From: Cytobacillus suaedae
GTDB lineage: Bacteria > Bacillota > Bacilli > Bacillales > Bacillaceae_L
DNA length: 64,000 nucleotides
Assembly: GCA_014960805.1 (NCBI GenBank)
Contig: CP063163.1
Location: forward strand, 4,241,001 to 4,305,000
Reading direction: 5' to 3'
In this document: piece after piece, positions 31,681-41,543 of the stretch
Layout: each line of letters opens with the position of its first letter
Numbering within the stretch: the stretch's first letter is position 1
Notes under the pieces: generated by a model
Seen by the model: the letters and a program-made list of their open reading frames with translations, nothing else
The model's database searches: none
Told to the model about the DNA's origin: nothing
Made by a program: the position numbers and the translations under genes

Positions 31681-31862
31681 GGACTGAGAGGCCGTTATAT
31701 GTAGCTTTTTGGTTATTTTGGGGTTGATTTCGGACTCAGATACCGTTATTTGCTAAAAAACAAGGGATATTGACCAAGGTTTTAGTAAATAGCGTTCTCT
31801 GAGTCCGGTTTGGCTGTTAGAAGCTTTCATTTTAAAGGAATAGCGGAATCTGAGTCCGCTTT
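31681..31862. repeat. GGACTCAGA inverted-repeat units with 51-bp spacing
   Basis: Two forward units (GGACTGAGAGGCCGTTAT at 31681, GGACTCAGATACCGTTATTT at 31732) are exactly 51 bases apart. Two reverse units (ending CTGAGTCC at 31806 and 31857) are also 51 bases apart. The second and third form an imperfect 27-bp inverted repeat (31732-31806). The spacer has no gene. The unit is distinct from the GGGGGTCAGGCCCC family. Confidence 0.75.
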
Positions 31863-31922
31863 TTTGATGAATTGAAGCCTTGGGCAAATGTGAGTCCAGG
31901 GACAAGGACCTTCCAATAAAAC

Positions 31923-31952
31923 TTCACCCCGATTTCACTAAAATCGAGGTGC
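31923..31952 (-). terminator. Terminator-like hairpin after the response-regulator gene
   Basis: Stem CACCCCGATTT / AAATCGAGGTG beside the minus-strand stop at 31965. The T-run is weak. Confidence 0.6.
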
Positions 31953-31964
31953 AATTCACCACCC

Positions 31965-32615
31965 TTAATTCGCAGGCGGCATCGGAACTAACTGTTTTTG
32001 GACAGCATAAATCACAACCTGTGAACGACTTTTCACATCAAATTTCTTAAAGATTTTACTAACATGAATTTTGACTGTCTTATCACTAATAAACAGACGC
32101 TCAGCAATCTCTTTGTTACTTAAGCCCTCTACTAAACACATAAGCACTTCTCTCTCTCGTTCAGTGAGAGATGAATCCTGAACTGACTCCTGTTGGTTCT
32201 GTTGGTGGAAGCTTAGTAGTTTCTTTGTCATTGAGGGATGGATAACTGACTCACCCCGGGCTACAGTTCGGATTGCTTCAATTACTTGGTTGGAAGGAGC
32301 ATCTTTTAATAAATAGCCGTCTGCCCCTTCTCGGATGGCTGCCATAAAGAATTCGTCATGGCTATGCATGGTTAACACAAGAATTTTAATCCCGGGGTAT
32401 TGCTTCTTTAAAATCCCGGTAACCTCTACCCCATTCTTTTTTGGCATGTTGATATCCATTAACACAACATCAGGCTGACAGATTTTCACTTTTTCAATAG
32501 CATCCTCTCCTGATACTGCTTCACCAACCACTGTGATATCATCTTCGAGCTCAAAGATATTGCGCAGGCCATCTCTTAACACGGCATGGTCATCCACTAA
32601 CACTAGCTTGATCAT
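31965..32615 (-). CDS. NarL/LuxR-type response regulator
   Basis: A 216-aa two-component transcription factor. The receiver domain has the acidic pocket LVDDH, phospho-Asp in [13 protein letters not shown] (about 54), Thr/Lys switch residues VLTMHSH and LLKDA. The C-terminal LuxR helix-turn-helix is [33 protein letters not shown]. Its start overlaps the end of the sensor kinase gene by 26 bases, so they form one operon. The regulated genes cannot be deduced. Confidence 0.93.
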   Translation of the reverse strand: MIKLVLVDDHAVLRDGLRNIFELEDDITVVGEAVSGEDAIEKVKICQPDVVLMDINMPKKNGVEVTGILKKQYPGIKILVLTMHSHDEFFMAAIREGADGYLLKDAPSNQVIEAIRTVARGESVIHPSMTKKLLSFHQQNQQESVQDSSLTEREREVLMCLVEGLSNKEIAERLFISDKTVKIHVSKIFKKFDVKSRSQVVIYAVQKQLVPMPPAN

Positions 32616-34446
32616 GAATATACCCTCCTTCTAATCCCATTTTTGGTACGGTAATCGTCACTTCTGTACCGGCTCCCTCTTTACTATCAATCTGTAAGGT
32701 AGCATTGATTTTGTCCGATGCATCGTTCATTTGTAAAATGCCAAAGTGAGGTTGGTCTTGGGCTTTTATCATTGCTTGAAACAGAGAGAAACCCTTGCCA
32801 TTGTCTTTTATTTTTAAAAGAATATGTTCTGTCTGATAACTTAGAAGGATATCAATCTTTGTGGCCTCTGCATGCTTAATGCAATTTTGTAGACTTTCGT
32901 TACAGGTATCAAATAATACTTTTTCAACCATCGAGCTTAATTGAACTTCTTCCCCTCTAATTTCAAACTGAATTTCCTGTTGAAATTCCGTTTTGATGGA
33001 TTCAATTCGTTTGGTAATAGCGGTTATCAGGCCAACTCGTTCGGTTGGGTAGGGTCTTAGTGCATAGATTGATTCACGAACTTCTTTTAAGCAACTGCGA
33101 AGCTTGCTAACACTGTCGCCCACTAGTTTAATCGCTTCGTCTGGATGCTTGGTGAATTTACGTTGTGAGGTCTCAAGCTTCATGACTGCCCCGGCCATCG
33201 TTTGTGCCACTCCATCATGAATGTCACGAGCAATTCGGTTACGTTCCTCTAGCAAAATACGTTTTTCTTTTTCATTAAATAACATTCTCGTTTTGATAAC
33301 TGCGGCAAGCTGATTCGATAAGGTAGCAATGGATCTAATATCATTTTCCTCAAAGCTTTTCACTCTGCTTCTGCCTAAGACAAACATCCCTACAGTCTCA
33401 TTCTCAATTACCAGTGGAGAGTAAACGATTGCTTTTATCTCAGAGGTAAAACACTCTCCAATCCTCCCATCAGCCTTCCTTCGATCATTGTAAATACTAG
33501 GTTTTTTCATATTTTCATAGATATATAGGAGCTCGGCCGAAGGAGTATGTTCCTTAGAGACTGGCCCATCCTCCATCCGACGTTTCCACATACCATCTTC
33601 TTTGACCCAAAGAACACTTCCCTCTACTTTAATAAAATCATGAATACTATTTTTAAGAACTGCCGCCCATTCCTTTGTTGGTAGCAAGCGATTCAGTTCG
33701 GATGTTATGGAAAAAAGTGCATCCAGACGCTTCTTTTCATTTTTTAACCGAACAATTACTGAGCTAAGGAGCGAGAGACCAACTAAAGGTGAGAAGAAAA
33801 AGAAGTACGAAGCGACGTCAATTTCTCCACGATTTTGACTTCCCAGGAAAAATAACAGAGATCCATATACAAGAGAGATTGTGGCACTATTTAATTCCAT
33901 CAGTGTTTTTTGCTTCCATACTGAGAAAGGATAAGGCTGTGGTCGAACAAGTAAAACGATGTCCACAAAGATGTTATTGAAAAGATAGAATAAGGAAAGT
34001 AGTAAGAAATATTCTGCGATATGACTTGTAATCGTTGTTTGTTGAAGAAAAGGGATTTGCATGTAATAGACAATTCGCTCAGCGATTAGGAAGCTTAGTA
34101 CAAATTGAGCCGGATTAAAGCTAATTGTCCGTAACGGCCTGCGCTGAGCAATATTTACAACCAATACGGCTAAGGCAAAGACAACAATGGTGTTTGAAAG
34201 GCCAAATAATATGTACAACACATAGACGAAAGGAAAAACGATTGAGCTAAATCCTTTCCAAACTGGCATTGGATAATATTCACATACGGCTAAAAAAACA
34301 GTGAGAAGAATGAAAACGAGAATATCTCGTGGTTTTTCAAAAGTAAACAAACTGGTTATGATAATAAGCCATCCAACAATACTAACTGCTGTCATGTACA
34401 ATTTTGAAAGCTTTTCTCTATTTTGCAAGGTCATTTTTTGTTTCAC
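32590..34446 (-). CDS. Membrane sensor histidine kinase (HisKA_3 type) with GAF domain
   Basis: A 618-aa sensor. There are about eight N-terminal membrane helices (20-240), a GAF-like domain (about 255-400; [13 protein letters not shown]..., [12 protein letters not shown]), then HisKA_3 with [19 protein letters not shown] (phospho-His about 422), and HATPase ([37 protein letters not shown]). It is the cognate partner of the NarL-type regulator. GTG 34446 is chosen because AGGAGG lies exactly six bases before it; the longer frame to 34473 would bury that site. The signal is unknown; multi-helix input domains often sense small molecules. Confidence 0.9.
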   Translation of the reverse strand: MKQKMTLQNREKLSKLYMTAVSIVGWLIIITSLFTFEKPRDILVFILLTVFLAVCEYYPMPVWKGFSSIVFPFVYVLYILFGLSNTIVVFALAVLVVNIAQRRPLRTISFNPAQFVLSFLIAERIVYYMQIPFLQQTTITSHIAEYFLLLSLFYLFNNIFVDIVLLVRPQPYPFSVWKQKTLMELNSATISLVYGSLLFFLGSQNRGEIDVASYFFFFSPLVGLSLLSSVIVRLKNEKKRLDALFSITSELNRLLPTKEWAAVLKNSIHDFIKVEGSVLWVKEDGMWKRRMEDGPVSKEHTPSAELLYIYENMKKPSIYNDRRKADGRIGECFTSEIKAIVYSPLVIENETVGMFVLGRSRVKSFEENDIRSIATLSNQLAAVIKTRMLFNEKEKRILLEERNRIARDIHDGVAQTMAGAVMKLETSQRKFTKHPDEAIKLVGDSVSKLRSCLKEVRESIYALRPYPTERVGLITAITKRIESIKTEFQQEIQFEIRGEEVQLSSMVEKVLFDTCNESLQNCIKHAEATKIDILLSYQTEHILLKIKDNGKGFSLFQAMIKAQDQPHFGILQMNDASDKINATLQIDSKEGAGTEVTITVPKMGLEGGYIHDQASVSG

Positions 34447-34621
34447 AACGTTCCTCCTGTTTGGATGGGACATGGGTTTGTTTGTGTTTGGGCTTGTTTA
34501 AGGTTTAGTTGAGTAGAGCCACTTTTCATATTATTCTGTTAATTAAATGTTAAAGGGTAACCGTAAAAAGTACAATACAAAACTTTGTTTGATTCTGGAA
34601 TTCTAGGTTTTTAAATGCACG

Positions 34622-34669
34622 AAAAAACCCAGACTGGTCGAATGGCGAGCCACTGACCAACCTTGGGTC
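34622..34669 (-). terminator. Intrinsic terminator, minus strand
   Basis: Imperfect stem ACCCAGACTGGTC / GACCAACCTTGGGT followed on the minus strand by TTTTTTCG. It would end the transcript of the small gene at 34895-35068. Confidence 0.65.
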
Positions 34670-34830
34670 AAACTTCTCAAAAGAAGTTTGTTAAAACATT
34701 ATCCCAAACATTCCACTCCTCCGCTATTGCTCAAAAGATATATTTACATAGTACAAAGGTAGTATGTAGTTGAGACTCAAAAACAGACCTGCTTAACTAA
34801 GCAAGTCCGAAAGATGAATAATAACTTTAC
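34670..34830. other. Intergenic spacer
   Basis: Part of the 450-base gap upstream of the sensor kinase. A short inverted repeat (AACTTCT/AGAAGTT at 34674-34690) is present. No gene or promoter motif could be supported. Confidence 0.3.
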
Positions 34831-34907
34831 CCCTTTAAAGCACCGGGGGTCAGGCCCCAGAAGACACAATTTTTACCGCTTTAAAGCGCAGGGGTCAGGC
34901 CCCGGAT
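34831..34907. repeat. GGGGGTCAGGCCCC palindromic repeat, two units
   Basis: Units CTTTAAAGCACC, GGGGGTCAGGCCCC, AGAAGACAC, and then CGCTTTAAAGCGCA, GGGGTCAGGCCCCGG. The second unit overlaps the 3' end of the small minus-strand gene at 34895 and supplies its stop codon (TGA in GGGGCCTGA). Confidence 0.87.
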
Positions 34908-35068
34908 TTTCCTTTTAGGTTTTTGGCGATGTCTTCGATGAGATCGTTAGCGTTTATGTGTTTAAGGTTTTCACCCTTGATGTATGCTCGAAGCATGATT
35001 TGCCTTAGTTTTTCTTCGGTTATGTTGTATTTTATTTCATGGTCATGGATGTTCTCTTTCCTATCCAA
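34895..35068 (-). CDS. Small hypothetical protein (57 aa) ending inside a repeat
   Basis: A 57-aa helical, charged protein (EIKYNITEEKLRQIMLRAY; NANDLIEDIAKNLKGK) with no membrane segment. TTG 35068 follows GAGGTG at nine bases; GTG 35080 is an in-frame alternative without such spacing. Its last codons (Ser-Gly-Ala-stop) are formed by the palindromic repeat. It is divergent from ywqB. No family was recognised. Confidence 0.6.
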   Translation of the reverse strand: MDRKENIHDHEIKYNITEEKLRQIMLRAYIKGENLKHINANDLIEDIAKNLKGKSGA

Positions 35069-35260
35069 GTTTCGATTCACCTCGCTTGGAGTCTCTGGTA
35101 AAAAACTATCTTTAAAATAGTTTATAGATTTTTCGAGAATGTGTGCCTGCTTATGGGGGTGCTATAATTCAAGCCTAGATTCTTTGCAGGCATTTCCATT
35201 CATTTTGAGGTATAATAAAAGGATGATGATTTTTACAAAAGGGCTTGGGGGACAACGTTC

Positions 35261-36877
35261 ATGCTGCAAAATGAAGTATCAAAAGAACAGATTGAGCATT
35301 TTGCTGAAAAACTGCAATCATTATATAAATACGATAACGAAGTAGACAGGGCTCTCATCAAAAAGGGACTCGTTTTATACCGACAGGGCAGTGTTTACAA
35401 TGTAAACCTCGTTGGAAATGAGATTGTCGGTCGGGTTCAGGATGTAACGCCTGTTGATGTTACACTTGATCTGGATTTTCTAGAGATGAGCTCTTGTACT
35501 TGTCCAACTGGAGGTTTCTGCCGACATCAATTTGCTGTGTTCTTCTCAGCCGTATCTGGCAGTGGAATCGGTGTTGGAAAGCTTTTAGATGAGTGGAAAG
35601 CAGGTGGAAAGAATAAGAAGCCGACTCTTGCTGATATTCCAATTATGAAAGCACGCGATTTAAAGCCTTTTGAAGAGGCTTCACTGGAAGGCTGGTCTGC
35701 CTTTTTTGACTCGGAATACAAGAAGTTTGTTGGAGACCGCTCGGAAAGTGATTATTACTTTATTTCGAGCATTTACCATCGTTATTTTTCAACCTTAAAA
35801 AGTAAAGCCCCACAAGGCAAGCAACATAGACGCTTATTTATCATCTATGCAGGTTTAGCTGGTATCCAAAAAATTATTGAGATTTTACCAAAGCTGAAGC
35901 TAACAAATTACCAGTTTGATTCTACGGTCAAACCGTATGTTCAAAATTTTGTGGATGCTGTTATAGATAACGCTTATGAGCTACAAGCTGTTACCATTTC
36001 TTTTTCTCTTGAACCTCTACTTGAAGAAATGCAGGAGAAGATACGAGATGGGTTGCTTGAAAATACATGGTTTCAATACGAACGTTTTCATTTGTACCGT
36101 ATGCTTTGGGGTACAATTTTTAATCGAAAAAAATGGGTCGAGCGCGAGACTGAAGTACTTTTACAAATGAAAGAAGAAAATGGCTGGTCAGGTGGAATGG
36201 CTATGGCACTAGCGCATTTATCCTTCCTTTCAAAGCGTGATCAGGAAGCGATAGAGTATTTAGAATTGCTTGATACCCCTGCCATTTATTATACATTTTG
36301 GTGGATAAATGAATTATCTGAAGAAGAACAATGGGGTCGTTTACAACCTTGGTTGAATTATGCGAATGAGCATTTTGAAACATTTATACAGGGCTTGCAC
36401 TCCTATGAAAGCCGTCGCCATATGACTCGGACTTTTTTAAAAATGATAACAGATTACGCATCTGAATTTGATGAGAGCTTTTATCTAAATATGATGAAAA
36501 AGCTGATGCCATATAGCTATATTGAGTTTACGACCTATTTATTTGAAGAGAAAAATTATCATGGATGGGTGGAACTTCAATTAGCCGTTGGTTATGAGAT
36601 TGAAGAGCATGATAAATATATTTTAAAAATAATTGAAGATACCGATCGCCAAGCGTTATTGCCGCTGTACCATCAGGCTGTTTCAAAGGCATTGAAGCAA
36701 AAGAATCGACCTAGTTATAAACGCGCCATTCGGTATTTACGAAAATTACGGACGTATTATCGTAAATTAAAGCAAGAGGAAGCCTGGGAGGATTACATCA
36801 CCAAGCTTTCTGTAAAAACAAAGAGGTTACGTGCCTTTCAAGAAGAATTACTAAATGCAAAATTTATAAGCAGCTAG
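35261..36877 (+). CDS. ywqB: SWIM zinc finger protein (YwqB-like)
   Basis: A 538-aa protein with a SWIM zinc finger near residue 73: CTCPTGGFCRHQFA, the CxCx(n)CxH pattern. The rest is helical and TPR-like. SWIM proteins of this type pair with a SNF2 helicase, which follows 12 bases downstream. The gene pair matches B. subtilis ywqB-ywqA. GGGGG precedes ATG 35261 by about nine bases. The job is thought to concern DNA transactions but is not defined. Confidence 0.9.
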   Translation: MLQNEVSKEQIEHFAEKLQSLYKYDNEVDRALIKKGLVLYRQGSVYNVNLVGNEIVGRVQDVTPVDVTLDLDFLEMSSCTCPTGGFCRHQFAVFFSAVSGSGIGVGKLLDEWKAGGKNKKPTLADIPIMKARDLKPFEEASLEGWSAFFDSEYKKFVGDRSESDYYFISSIYHRYFSTLKSKAPQGKQHRRLFIIYAGLAGIQKIIEILPKLKLTNYQFDSTVKPYVQNFVDAVIDNAYELQAVTISFSLEPLLEEMQEKIRDGLLENTWFQYERFHLYRMLWGTIFNRKKWVERETEVLLQMKEENGWSGGMAMALAHLSFLSKRDQEAIEYLELLDTPAIYYTFWWINELSEEEQWGRLQPWLNYANEHFETFIQGLHSYESRRHMTRTFLKMITDYASEFDESFYLNMMKKLMPYSYIEFTTYLFEEKNYHGWVELQLAVGYEIEEHDKYILKIIEDTDRQALLPLYHQAVSKALKQKNRPSYKRAIRYLRKLRTYYRKLKQEEAWEDYITKLSVKTKRLRAFQEELLNAKFISS

Positions 36878-36889
36878 GAGGTGACGTGG

Positions 36890-39655
36890 ATGCTTGAGAT
36901 TGGCTTAATGATACTGGATGCAGAATGGGTACCTGAAAAAGGCTTTTATGTTTGGTGTACGGATAAGGATAACCATACTGTAGAGCTTGATAGCTGGCGC
37001 GACCGTGTTTTCTCACGACACAAGGCATCTTTTTACGGCACTTTCCTTGAAGAAACATCGATTGGAAAACACGAAGCCGTTTTACTATCACCTTGGCTAG
37101 CGTTGGACTTTTTTGCAAATGCCCTGGATAGATCGTTGCTAACAATAGAAAGTAGCGGAAAGGTTCAAGAATACATGTTGGCTGCAAAACCATTGCATGA
37201 AGTCCTTGAATCTGGTGACTTCATCCCTGATTTTTCACAGTGGCGTGAAGGTGCATTTGGTTGGAAAACAGATGGGGAATTTGATGAGTTTTCTACGAAA
37301 TGGCTAAGTTCTTCTTTAATTGATTGGACCCGAGAAGATTCAGGATTGAGAGAAGCATGGGCAGAAGTTGCTGAAGCTTTCCCTCTAGTGACAAGCACAG
37401 AAACTGATTCGTTTGTCGATGAACAGAACTGGCTTGAACTGATTGGCTGGAAAAAGGATGAAACACCGTTCCAAGTGATTTTACGTATTGATGAACCTGA
37501 AGTAGACAATGGAAACTGGAAATTAGAGACCATATTACAAAATAAAACAGATTCGGATGACCAGATGGTTTGGGATGGTGTGATGCCTCGTAGATGGGAG
37601 GCCTATGCTGACCGAGTTGAACGTGACCATGAACTATGGGGTAAAATCGTTCCTTCGTTAAAGGGTAGGTACGAGGGAATTGCTGGGGAAATAACTGAGC
37701 TTGAGGCTTGGGACTTCTTGATGGAGGATAGCCAACGATTAATTAATGCTGGTGTAGAAATTCAGTTGCCAGCATGGTGGCAGGCAATTAAGGAAGCTCA
37801 GATGGCTGTAAAGGCGAAGGTTAAAACGTCCGCTTCTACATCGGGCCGTCAATCGTTTGTTGGTTTGAAATCCATCATTGATTTTGACTGGCGCTTTTCA
37901 ACCAATGGGGTTGAACTATCTGAAGATGAATTTATGCAACTAGTTGATCAAAAACGCCGCCTGATTAATATTCGAGGAAAATGGATTAAGCTTGATCCTG
38001 AATTTATGAAACAAGTCCAATCGATTTTACAAAAAGCGAACAAAGAAGGCTTGCATTTCCGAGATGTTCTTGAACAGGAGCTATTACGCGGTGAGGATGG
38101 TACAGCTGAAGGGTTTGAGGATGACAACCGTGCCTTTGCCAAAATAGAAATTCAACTGAATCGTCACCTTTCAAATATGATTAAACAACTTACCGAAATT
38201 ACGGAACTTCCGAAAGTAGAGGTGCCCGCAAGTTTCAAAGGTGAACTCAGACCTTATCAGCAACATGGTGTGGAGTGGCTATTATTTTTACGTAGGTTTG
38301 GATTTGGTGCTTGTTTAGCCGATGATATGGGATTGGGCAAGACGATTCAAATGATTGCTTATTTCCTCACGGTAAAAGAACAAAATGATCAGTCGAAACC
38401 GGCGCTCATCATATGTCCAACTTCCGTTCTTGGAAACTGGCAAAAAGAGCTTGAGAAGTTTGGTCCTACATTGAAAGTTCATCTGCATTATGGGCCAAAT
38501 CGCAGAAAAGGTGACGATTTTAAGGCTGCCGTCAAGGGAGCAGATGTTGTGCTCACTTCGTATGGTTTATCTCATCTCGATTTTGAGGAGCTTTCAGAAC
38601 ATGAATGGAGTACAGTTTGCTTAGATGAGGCACAAAACATTAAAAATGCTCATACAAAGCAGTCTCGTTCAATTCGAAAGTTACATGGAGAACACCATAT
38701 TGCGCTAACTGGAACACCAATGGAAAACCGCTTAACAGAGCTATGGTCCATCTATGACTTTACGAATGCTGGTTATTTAGGTAGCTTGGGTCAATTTCAA
38801 AAACGCTACGTAGCACCAATTGAAAAAGACCGTGATACTGAAAAAATTGAACAGGTTCAACGATTGATAAGACCATTCTTATTAAGACGTACGAAGCTTG
38901 ATAAAGAGGTTGCGCTAAATCTACCTGAAAAATTAGAGCAAAAAGAATACTGCCCACTAACAGTTGAACAGGCTAGTCTTTATGAACAGCTTGTAAAGGA
39001 TACATTTGAACAGGTTGAACAACTTGCTGGAATGCAGCGAAAAGGACTTATTTTAAAAATGTTAAGTAAGTTAAAGCAGGTGTGCGACCATCCTGCCCTT
39101 TATCTTAAAGAAGGCCAACCTAAGGATATACTTGGGCGTTCTAGCAAGATGGAAAAGCTAAGTGAGCTTGTTGCGAATATACGTGAACAAAATGAAAGCT
39201 GTTTAATATTTACCCAATATATTTTTATGGGAGAAATGATTCGTGAGGAATTGCAGAAGCAATTTGGCGAATCAGTGTTGTTCTTAAATGGAAGTGTACC
39301 AAAGGCCCAGCGTGATGCGATGATTGAGGATTTCCAAGATGGAAAGCATAGTATCCTAATCCTGTCCTTAAAGGCGGGCGGAACCGGTCTTAATCTTACT
39401 GCAGCCAACCATGTAATTCACTATGATCGTTGGTGGAATCCTGCTGTTGAAAATCAAGCTACGGACCGAGCTTACCGAATCGGACAAAGTCGATTCGTTC
39501 ATGTGCATAAATTCATAAGCACTGGAACACTCGAGGAAAAAATTGACGACATGCTCGAACAAAAACAATCACTCAACGACCAAATCATCCAATCTGAATC
39601 CTGGATTACCGAACTCTCAACCACAGAGTTGAAAGATCTATTTACACTAAGATAA
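36890..39655 (+). CDS. ywqA: SNF2-family DEAD/DEAH-type helicase (YwqA)
   Basis: A 921-aa SNF2 ATPase. The N-terminal bacterial SNF2 extension covers about 1-440. Then come the Q region LRPYQQHGVEWL, Walker A DDMGLGKTIQ (about 480), Walker B box DEAQNIKN (about 580), motif III ALTGTPMENR, and the C-terminal helicase domain with FLNGSVPKAQRD and motif VI ENQATDRAYRIGQ. ATG 36890 has AGGAGGTG six bases before it; the GTG at 36881 lies inside that site. Length fits B. subtilis YwqA. It is probably co-transcribed with ywqB. Confidence 0.95.
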   Translation: MLEIGLMILDAEWVPEKGFYVWCTDKDNHTVELDSWRDRVFSRHKASFYGTFLEETSIGKHEAVLLSPWLALDFFANALDRSLLTIESSGKVQEYMLAAKPLHEVLESGDFIPDFSQWREGAFGWKTDGEFDEFSTKWLSSSLIDWTREDSGLREAWAEVAEAFPLVTSTETDSFVDEQNWLELIGWKKDETPFQVILRIDEPEVDNGNWKLETILQNKTDSDDQMVWDGVMPRRWEAYADRVERDHELWGKIVPSLKGRYEGIAGEITELEAWDFLMEDSQRLINAGVEIQLPAWWQAIKEAQMAVKAKVKTSASTSGRQSFVGLKSIIDFDWRFSTNGVELSEDEFMQLVDQKRRLINIRGKWIKLDPEFMKQVQSILQKANKEGLHFRDVLEQELLRGEDGTAEGFEDDNRAFAKIEIQLNRHLSNMIKQLTEITELPKVEVPASFKGELRPYQQHGVEWLLFLRRFGFGACLADDMGLGKTIQMIAYFLTVKEQNDQSKPALIICPTSVLGNWQKELEKFGPTLKVHLHYGPNRRKGDDFKAAVKGADVVLTSYGLSHLDFEELSEHEWSTVCLDEAQNIKNAHTKQSRSIRKLHGEHHIALTGTPMENRLTELWSIYDFTNAGYLGSLGQFQKRYVAPIEKDRDTEKIEQVQRLIRPFLLRRTKLDKEVALNLPEKLEQKEYCPLTVEQASLYEQLVKDTFEQVEQLAGMQRKGLILKMLSKLKQVCDHPALYLKEGQPKDILGRSSKMEKLSELVANIREQNESCLIFTQYIFMGEMIREELQKQFGESVLFLNGSVPKAQRDAMIEDFQDGKHSILILSLKAGGTGLNLTAANHVIHYDRWWNPAVENQATDRAYRIGQSRFVHVHKFISTGTLEEKIDDMLEQKQSLNDQIIQSESWITELSTTELKDLFTLR

Positions 39656-39657
39656 AA

Positions 39658-39762
39658 CCGGGGCCTGACCCCCAGCACAGTAACGCTGTAAAGCACCGGG
39701 GGTCAGACCCCCACTGAGGTGAAGCTGTAAAGTGCTGGGGGTCAGGCCCCTGATGACACAAT
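39658..39762. repeat. GGGGGTCAGGCCCC palindromic repeat, three units
   Basis: Three tandem units of alternating orientation begin three bases after the ywqA stop: GGGGCCTGACCCCC, then GGGGGTCAGACCCCC, then GGGGGTCAGGCCCC, separated by GCTGTAAAG(C/T) segments and ending TGATGACACA. Confidence 0.87.
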
Positions 39763-39777
39763 TGGAAGGGTGTTGTT

Positions 39778-39909
39778 ATGGCAGAAACGAGTAAGGTTAA
39801 GAGAAAAAACAGTCGTAAGAAAGATGTTGTTGTTAGTGAGAAGCATCAGGATAAGTCAGAACAGTGGCAGCGCTTTTATCAGTTGGTTGAACAAAAGTTG
39901 AAAAAATAA
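39778..39909 (+). CDS. Small basic hypothetical protein (43 aa)
   Basis: A 43-aa, very basic, helical peptide (AETSKVKRKNSRKKDVVVSE, then DKSEQWQRFYQLVEQKLKK). GGAAGGG lies seven bases before the ATG and a terminator follows the stop. It follows ywqA across the repeat block, so it may belong to the same transcript. No family was recognised. Confidence 0.62.
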   Translation: MAETSKVKRKNSRKKDVVVSEKHQDKSEQWQRFYQLVEQKLKK

Positions 39910-39918
39910 GTAGTTTAG

Positions 39919-39957
39919 TGGGTGGTTGCGTTTTTGGCGGCCATCCACGTTTTGCGT
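39919..39957 (+). terminator. Terminator-like hairpin after the 43-aa gene
   Basis: Stem GTGGGTGG / CCATCCAC with a 15-nt loop, followed by GTTTTG. Confidence 0.6.
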
Positions 39958-39963
39958 TAAAAC

Positions 39964-39991
39964 ATAAAAAAACCAACCTTGGTAGGTTGGC
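39964..39991 (-). terminator. Intrinsic terminator of the 61-aa gene
   Basis: Stem CCAACC / GGTTGG followed on the minus strand by seven T. Confidence 0.72.
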
Positions 39992-40106
39992 AATTTCGTA
40001 GAGGTGATGGTCCGAGGATACAATTGTTCTCTATCATTCTTATTTTGTTGTCTTGCGATTTGTTTCGAGGCTTCCTTTCGAAGGAATCTATAGCACGGAG
40101 TTTCAC

Positions 40107-40292
40107 TTACTTTTTTGTTTCGGAATAGCCTTCTAGTATGGAGTTTATTTCAAAGAAGCGTTTGGATGTGTTATGTTCAATGGAGTCAAATCTATCACAA
40201 ATTTGTTCTTGTAGTGTTTCGAGGTGTTTGCCAATACCTTTGGCTAAGGTCTCTATTCTTTCTTCAAATAGTCTTACTTCTTCATCTCTCAT
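40107..40292 (-). CDS. Small coiled-coil hypothetical protein (61 aa)
   Basis: A 61-aa, highly charged, continuous amphipathic helix (VRLFEERIETLAKGIGKHLETLQEQICDRFDSIEHN...), probably a coiled coil. GGAGGG lies about seven bases before the ATG. It is downstream of ssbB on the same strand, 65 bases away. The function is unknown. Confidence 0.65.
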   Translation of the reverse strand: MRDEEVRLFEERIETLAKGIGKHLETLQEQICDRFDSIEHNTSKRFFEINSILEGYSETKK

Positions 40293-40356
40293 CTGCGACC
40301 CTCCATTTAAGTATAGTACGTTGGATTCTTACCTAATCTGATAGCTAATCTATCAA

Positions 40357-40707
40357 CTAATTTTCTACAAGCTCACGTGGTTGTTGTGGTTTTGCTCCTA
40401 AAAACTTTACAGATTCCGCCAAAACATCGGTCACATAAATTTTTTGACCAGTTTCATTTTCATAGTTGCGAGTTTGTATTCTACCAGTAACACCAATAAC
40501 TGATCCCTTTTTACAATAATTCGCCGTATTCTCTGCTGTTTTTCTCCATAGTGTACAATTAATAAAATCTGTTTCCACTACTCCATCACTCGTTTTAAAA
40601 TTTCTTGCTACTGCAAGAGTTACATTGGCAACTGCCTGTCCGTCTGCAGTGTACCTCAAGTCTGGGTCCTTTGTTAATCTACCAACTAAGATTACATTAT
40701 TAATCAT
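40357..40707 (-). CDS. ssbB: Single-stranded DNA-binding protein SsbB
   Basis: A 116-aa OB-fold SSB ([32 protein letters not shown]...). It ends soon after the fold and lacks the acidic DDDLPF-type tail of the housekeeping SsbA; the short form fits the competence protein SsbB (YwpH), which coats incoming DNA. Position next to ywpF and near ywqA/fabZ matches B. subtilis ssbB. TAGGAGG lies before the ATG. Possible ComK AT-boxes lie upstream. Confidence 0.93.
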   Translation of the reverse strand: MINNVILVGRLTKDPDLRYTADGQAVANVTLAVARNFKTSDGVVETDFINCTLWRKTAENTANYCKKGSVIGVTGRIQTRNYENETGQKIYVTDVLAESVKFLGAKPQQPRELVEN

Positions 40708-40811
40708 ATCTAAAATCCTCCTAATAATATGTTTTCACACGCCCATCTTATAACAATTTAATTGGAAGGTAAAATCGATAAAATTGAAGAAAAAATAGTT
40801 AACCTGAATAC

Positions 40812-40847
40812 AAAATTAAAATTTCTCTTAATACAAAATTTAATTTT
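40812..40847 (-). promoter_or_regulatory. Possible ComK AT-boxes upstream of ssbB
   Basis: A perfect AAAA-N5-TTTT box (40835-40847) and a near box AAAA-N5-ATTT (40812-40824), separated by ten bases, lie about 105-140 bases upstream of ssbB. ComK activates ssbB in B. subtilis. The spacing differs from the usual 8, 18 or 31 bases and the region is AT-rich, so chance is possible. Confidence 0.3.
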
Positions 40848-40995
40848 CTATCGAAAAATTAGTTCAAAATTTAAATTCATTACTTTTTTAAATTTTTTTA
40901 AAAAACAATTCTTTTCCACCGCCGTCTAATAGGATTGGACAAATTAGTATGTTATACTTTTTGTAAACGTACGAAATAGAGGAGAGTGTTTCTTT

Positions 40996-41445
40996 TTGAA
41001 AACCTTTAAGCTAGTTTCTCTCGCTATTGTTCAAACCCTAGAAAACTCAAAAGTAATTGAAGAAATTTCATTATTGGACGGGTTAATCATTCATAAGTTA
41101 GATGGTGAAAATGGATGGTTAATCGAAGCATTTGTTGATAAAAAGTACAGTGAGCTTTTTCAATCTCTACACGAGAAAAATGAACAAATTCATATCCAAG
41201 CCACAATTACTAAAAAAAGTAATGATCCTGCATCACTGTATGCGAAGATTAAATCAATTACTGTAATGGAAGAACATATTAGCATTTTAATGGATGCGAA
41301 TATTGTAGATAAGCTAGACCTTGCTGAGTTGGTTTTATCTGATTTAGTGGAGGAAGGCTTGGAGGGAGCTGAGCTTTTACAACAGTTTAAGCTTAGATTA
41401 AGAGAGAAACGTGGAAGTGCTGCTCCAATCAAGGCTAATACGTAA
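40996..41445 (+). CDS. ywpF: YwpF-like family protein
   Basis: A 149-aa soluble protein matching my recollection of the B. subtilis YwpF family (KTFKLVSLAIVQTL..., EISLLDGLIIHKLDGENGWLIEAFVDK). TTG 40996 follows GAGGAG at about eleven bases. It is divergent from ssbB, as expected for this neighbourhood. YwpF has no known biochemical function. Confidence 0.82.
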   Translation: MKTFKLVSLAIVQTLENSKVIEEISLLDGLIIHKLDGENGWLIEAFVDKKYSELFQSLHEKNEQIHIQATITKKSNDPASLYAKIKSITVMEEHISILMDANIVDKLDLAELVLSDLVEEGLEGAELLQQFKLRLREKRGSAAPIKANT

Positions 41446-41456
41446 TATAATCATCG

Positions 41457-41489
41457 AAGCTTAGATTTTAGAGTCTAGGCTTTTTTGAA
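41457..41489 (+). terminator. Intrinsic terminator of ywpF
   Basis: Stem AAGCTTAGA / TCTAGGCTT followed by TTTTTG, shortly after the stop at 41445. Confidence 0.75.
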
Positions 41490-41502
41490 TTCTTCTTCAA
41501 AA

Positions 41503-41533
41503 ATAAAGACAGGATCTATTCATCCTGTCTCAA
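41503..41533 (-). terminator. Intrinsic terminator of the acidic lipoprotein gene
   Basis: Stem AGACAGGAT / ATCCTGTCT followed on the minus strand by TTTATTTTTG, ten bases from the stop at 41544. Confidence 0.8.
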
Positions 41534-41543
41534 GGCTAAGCTA

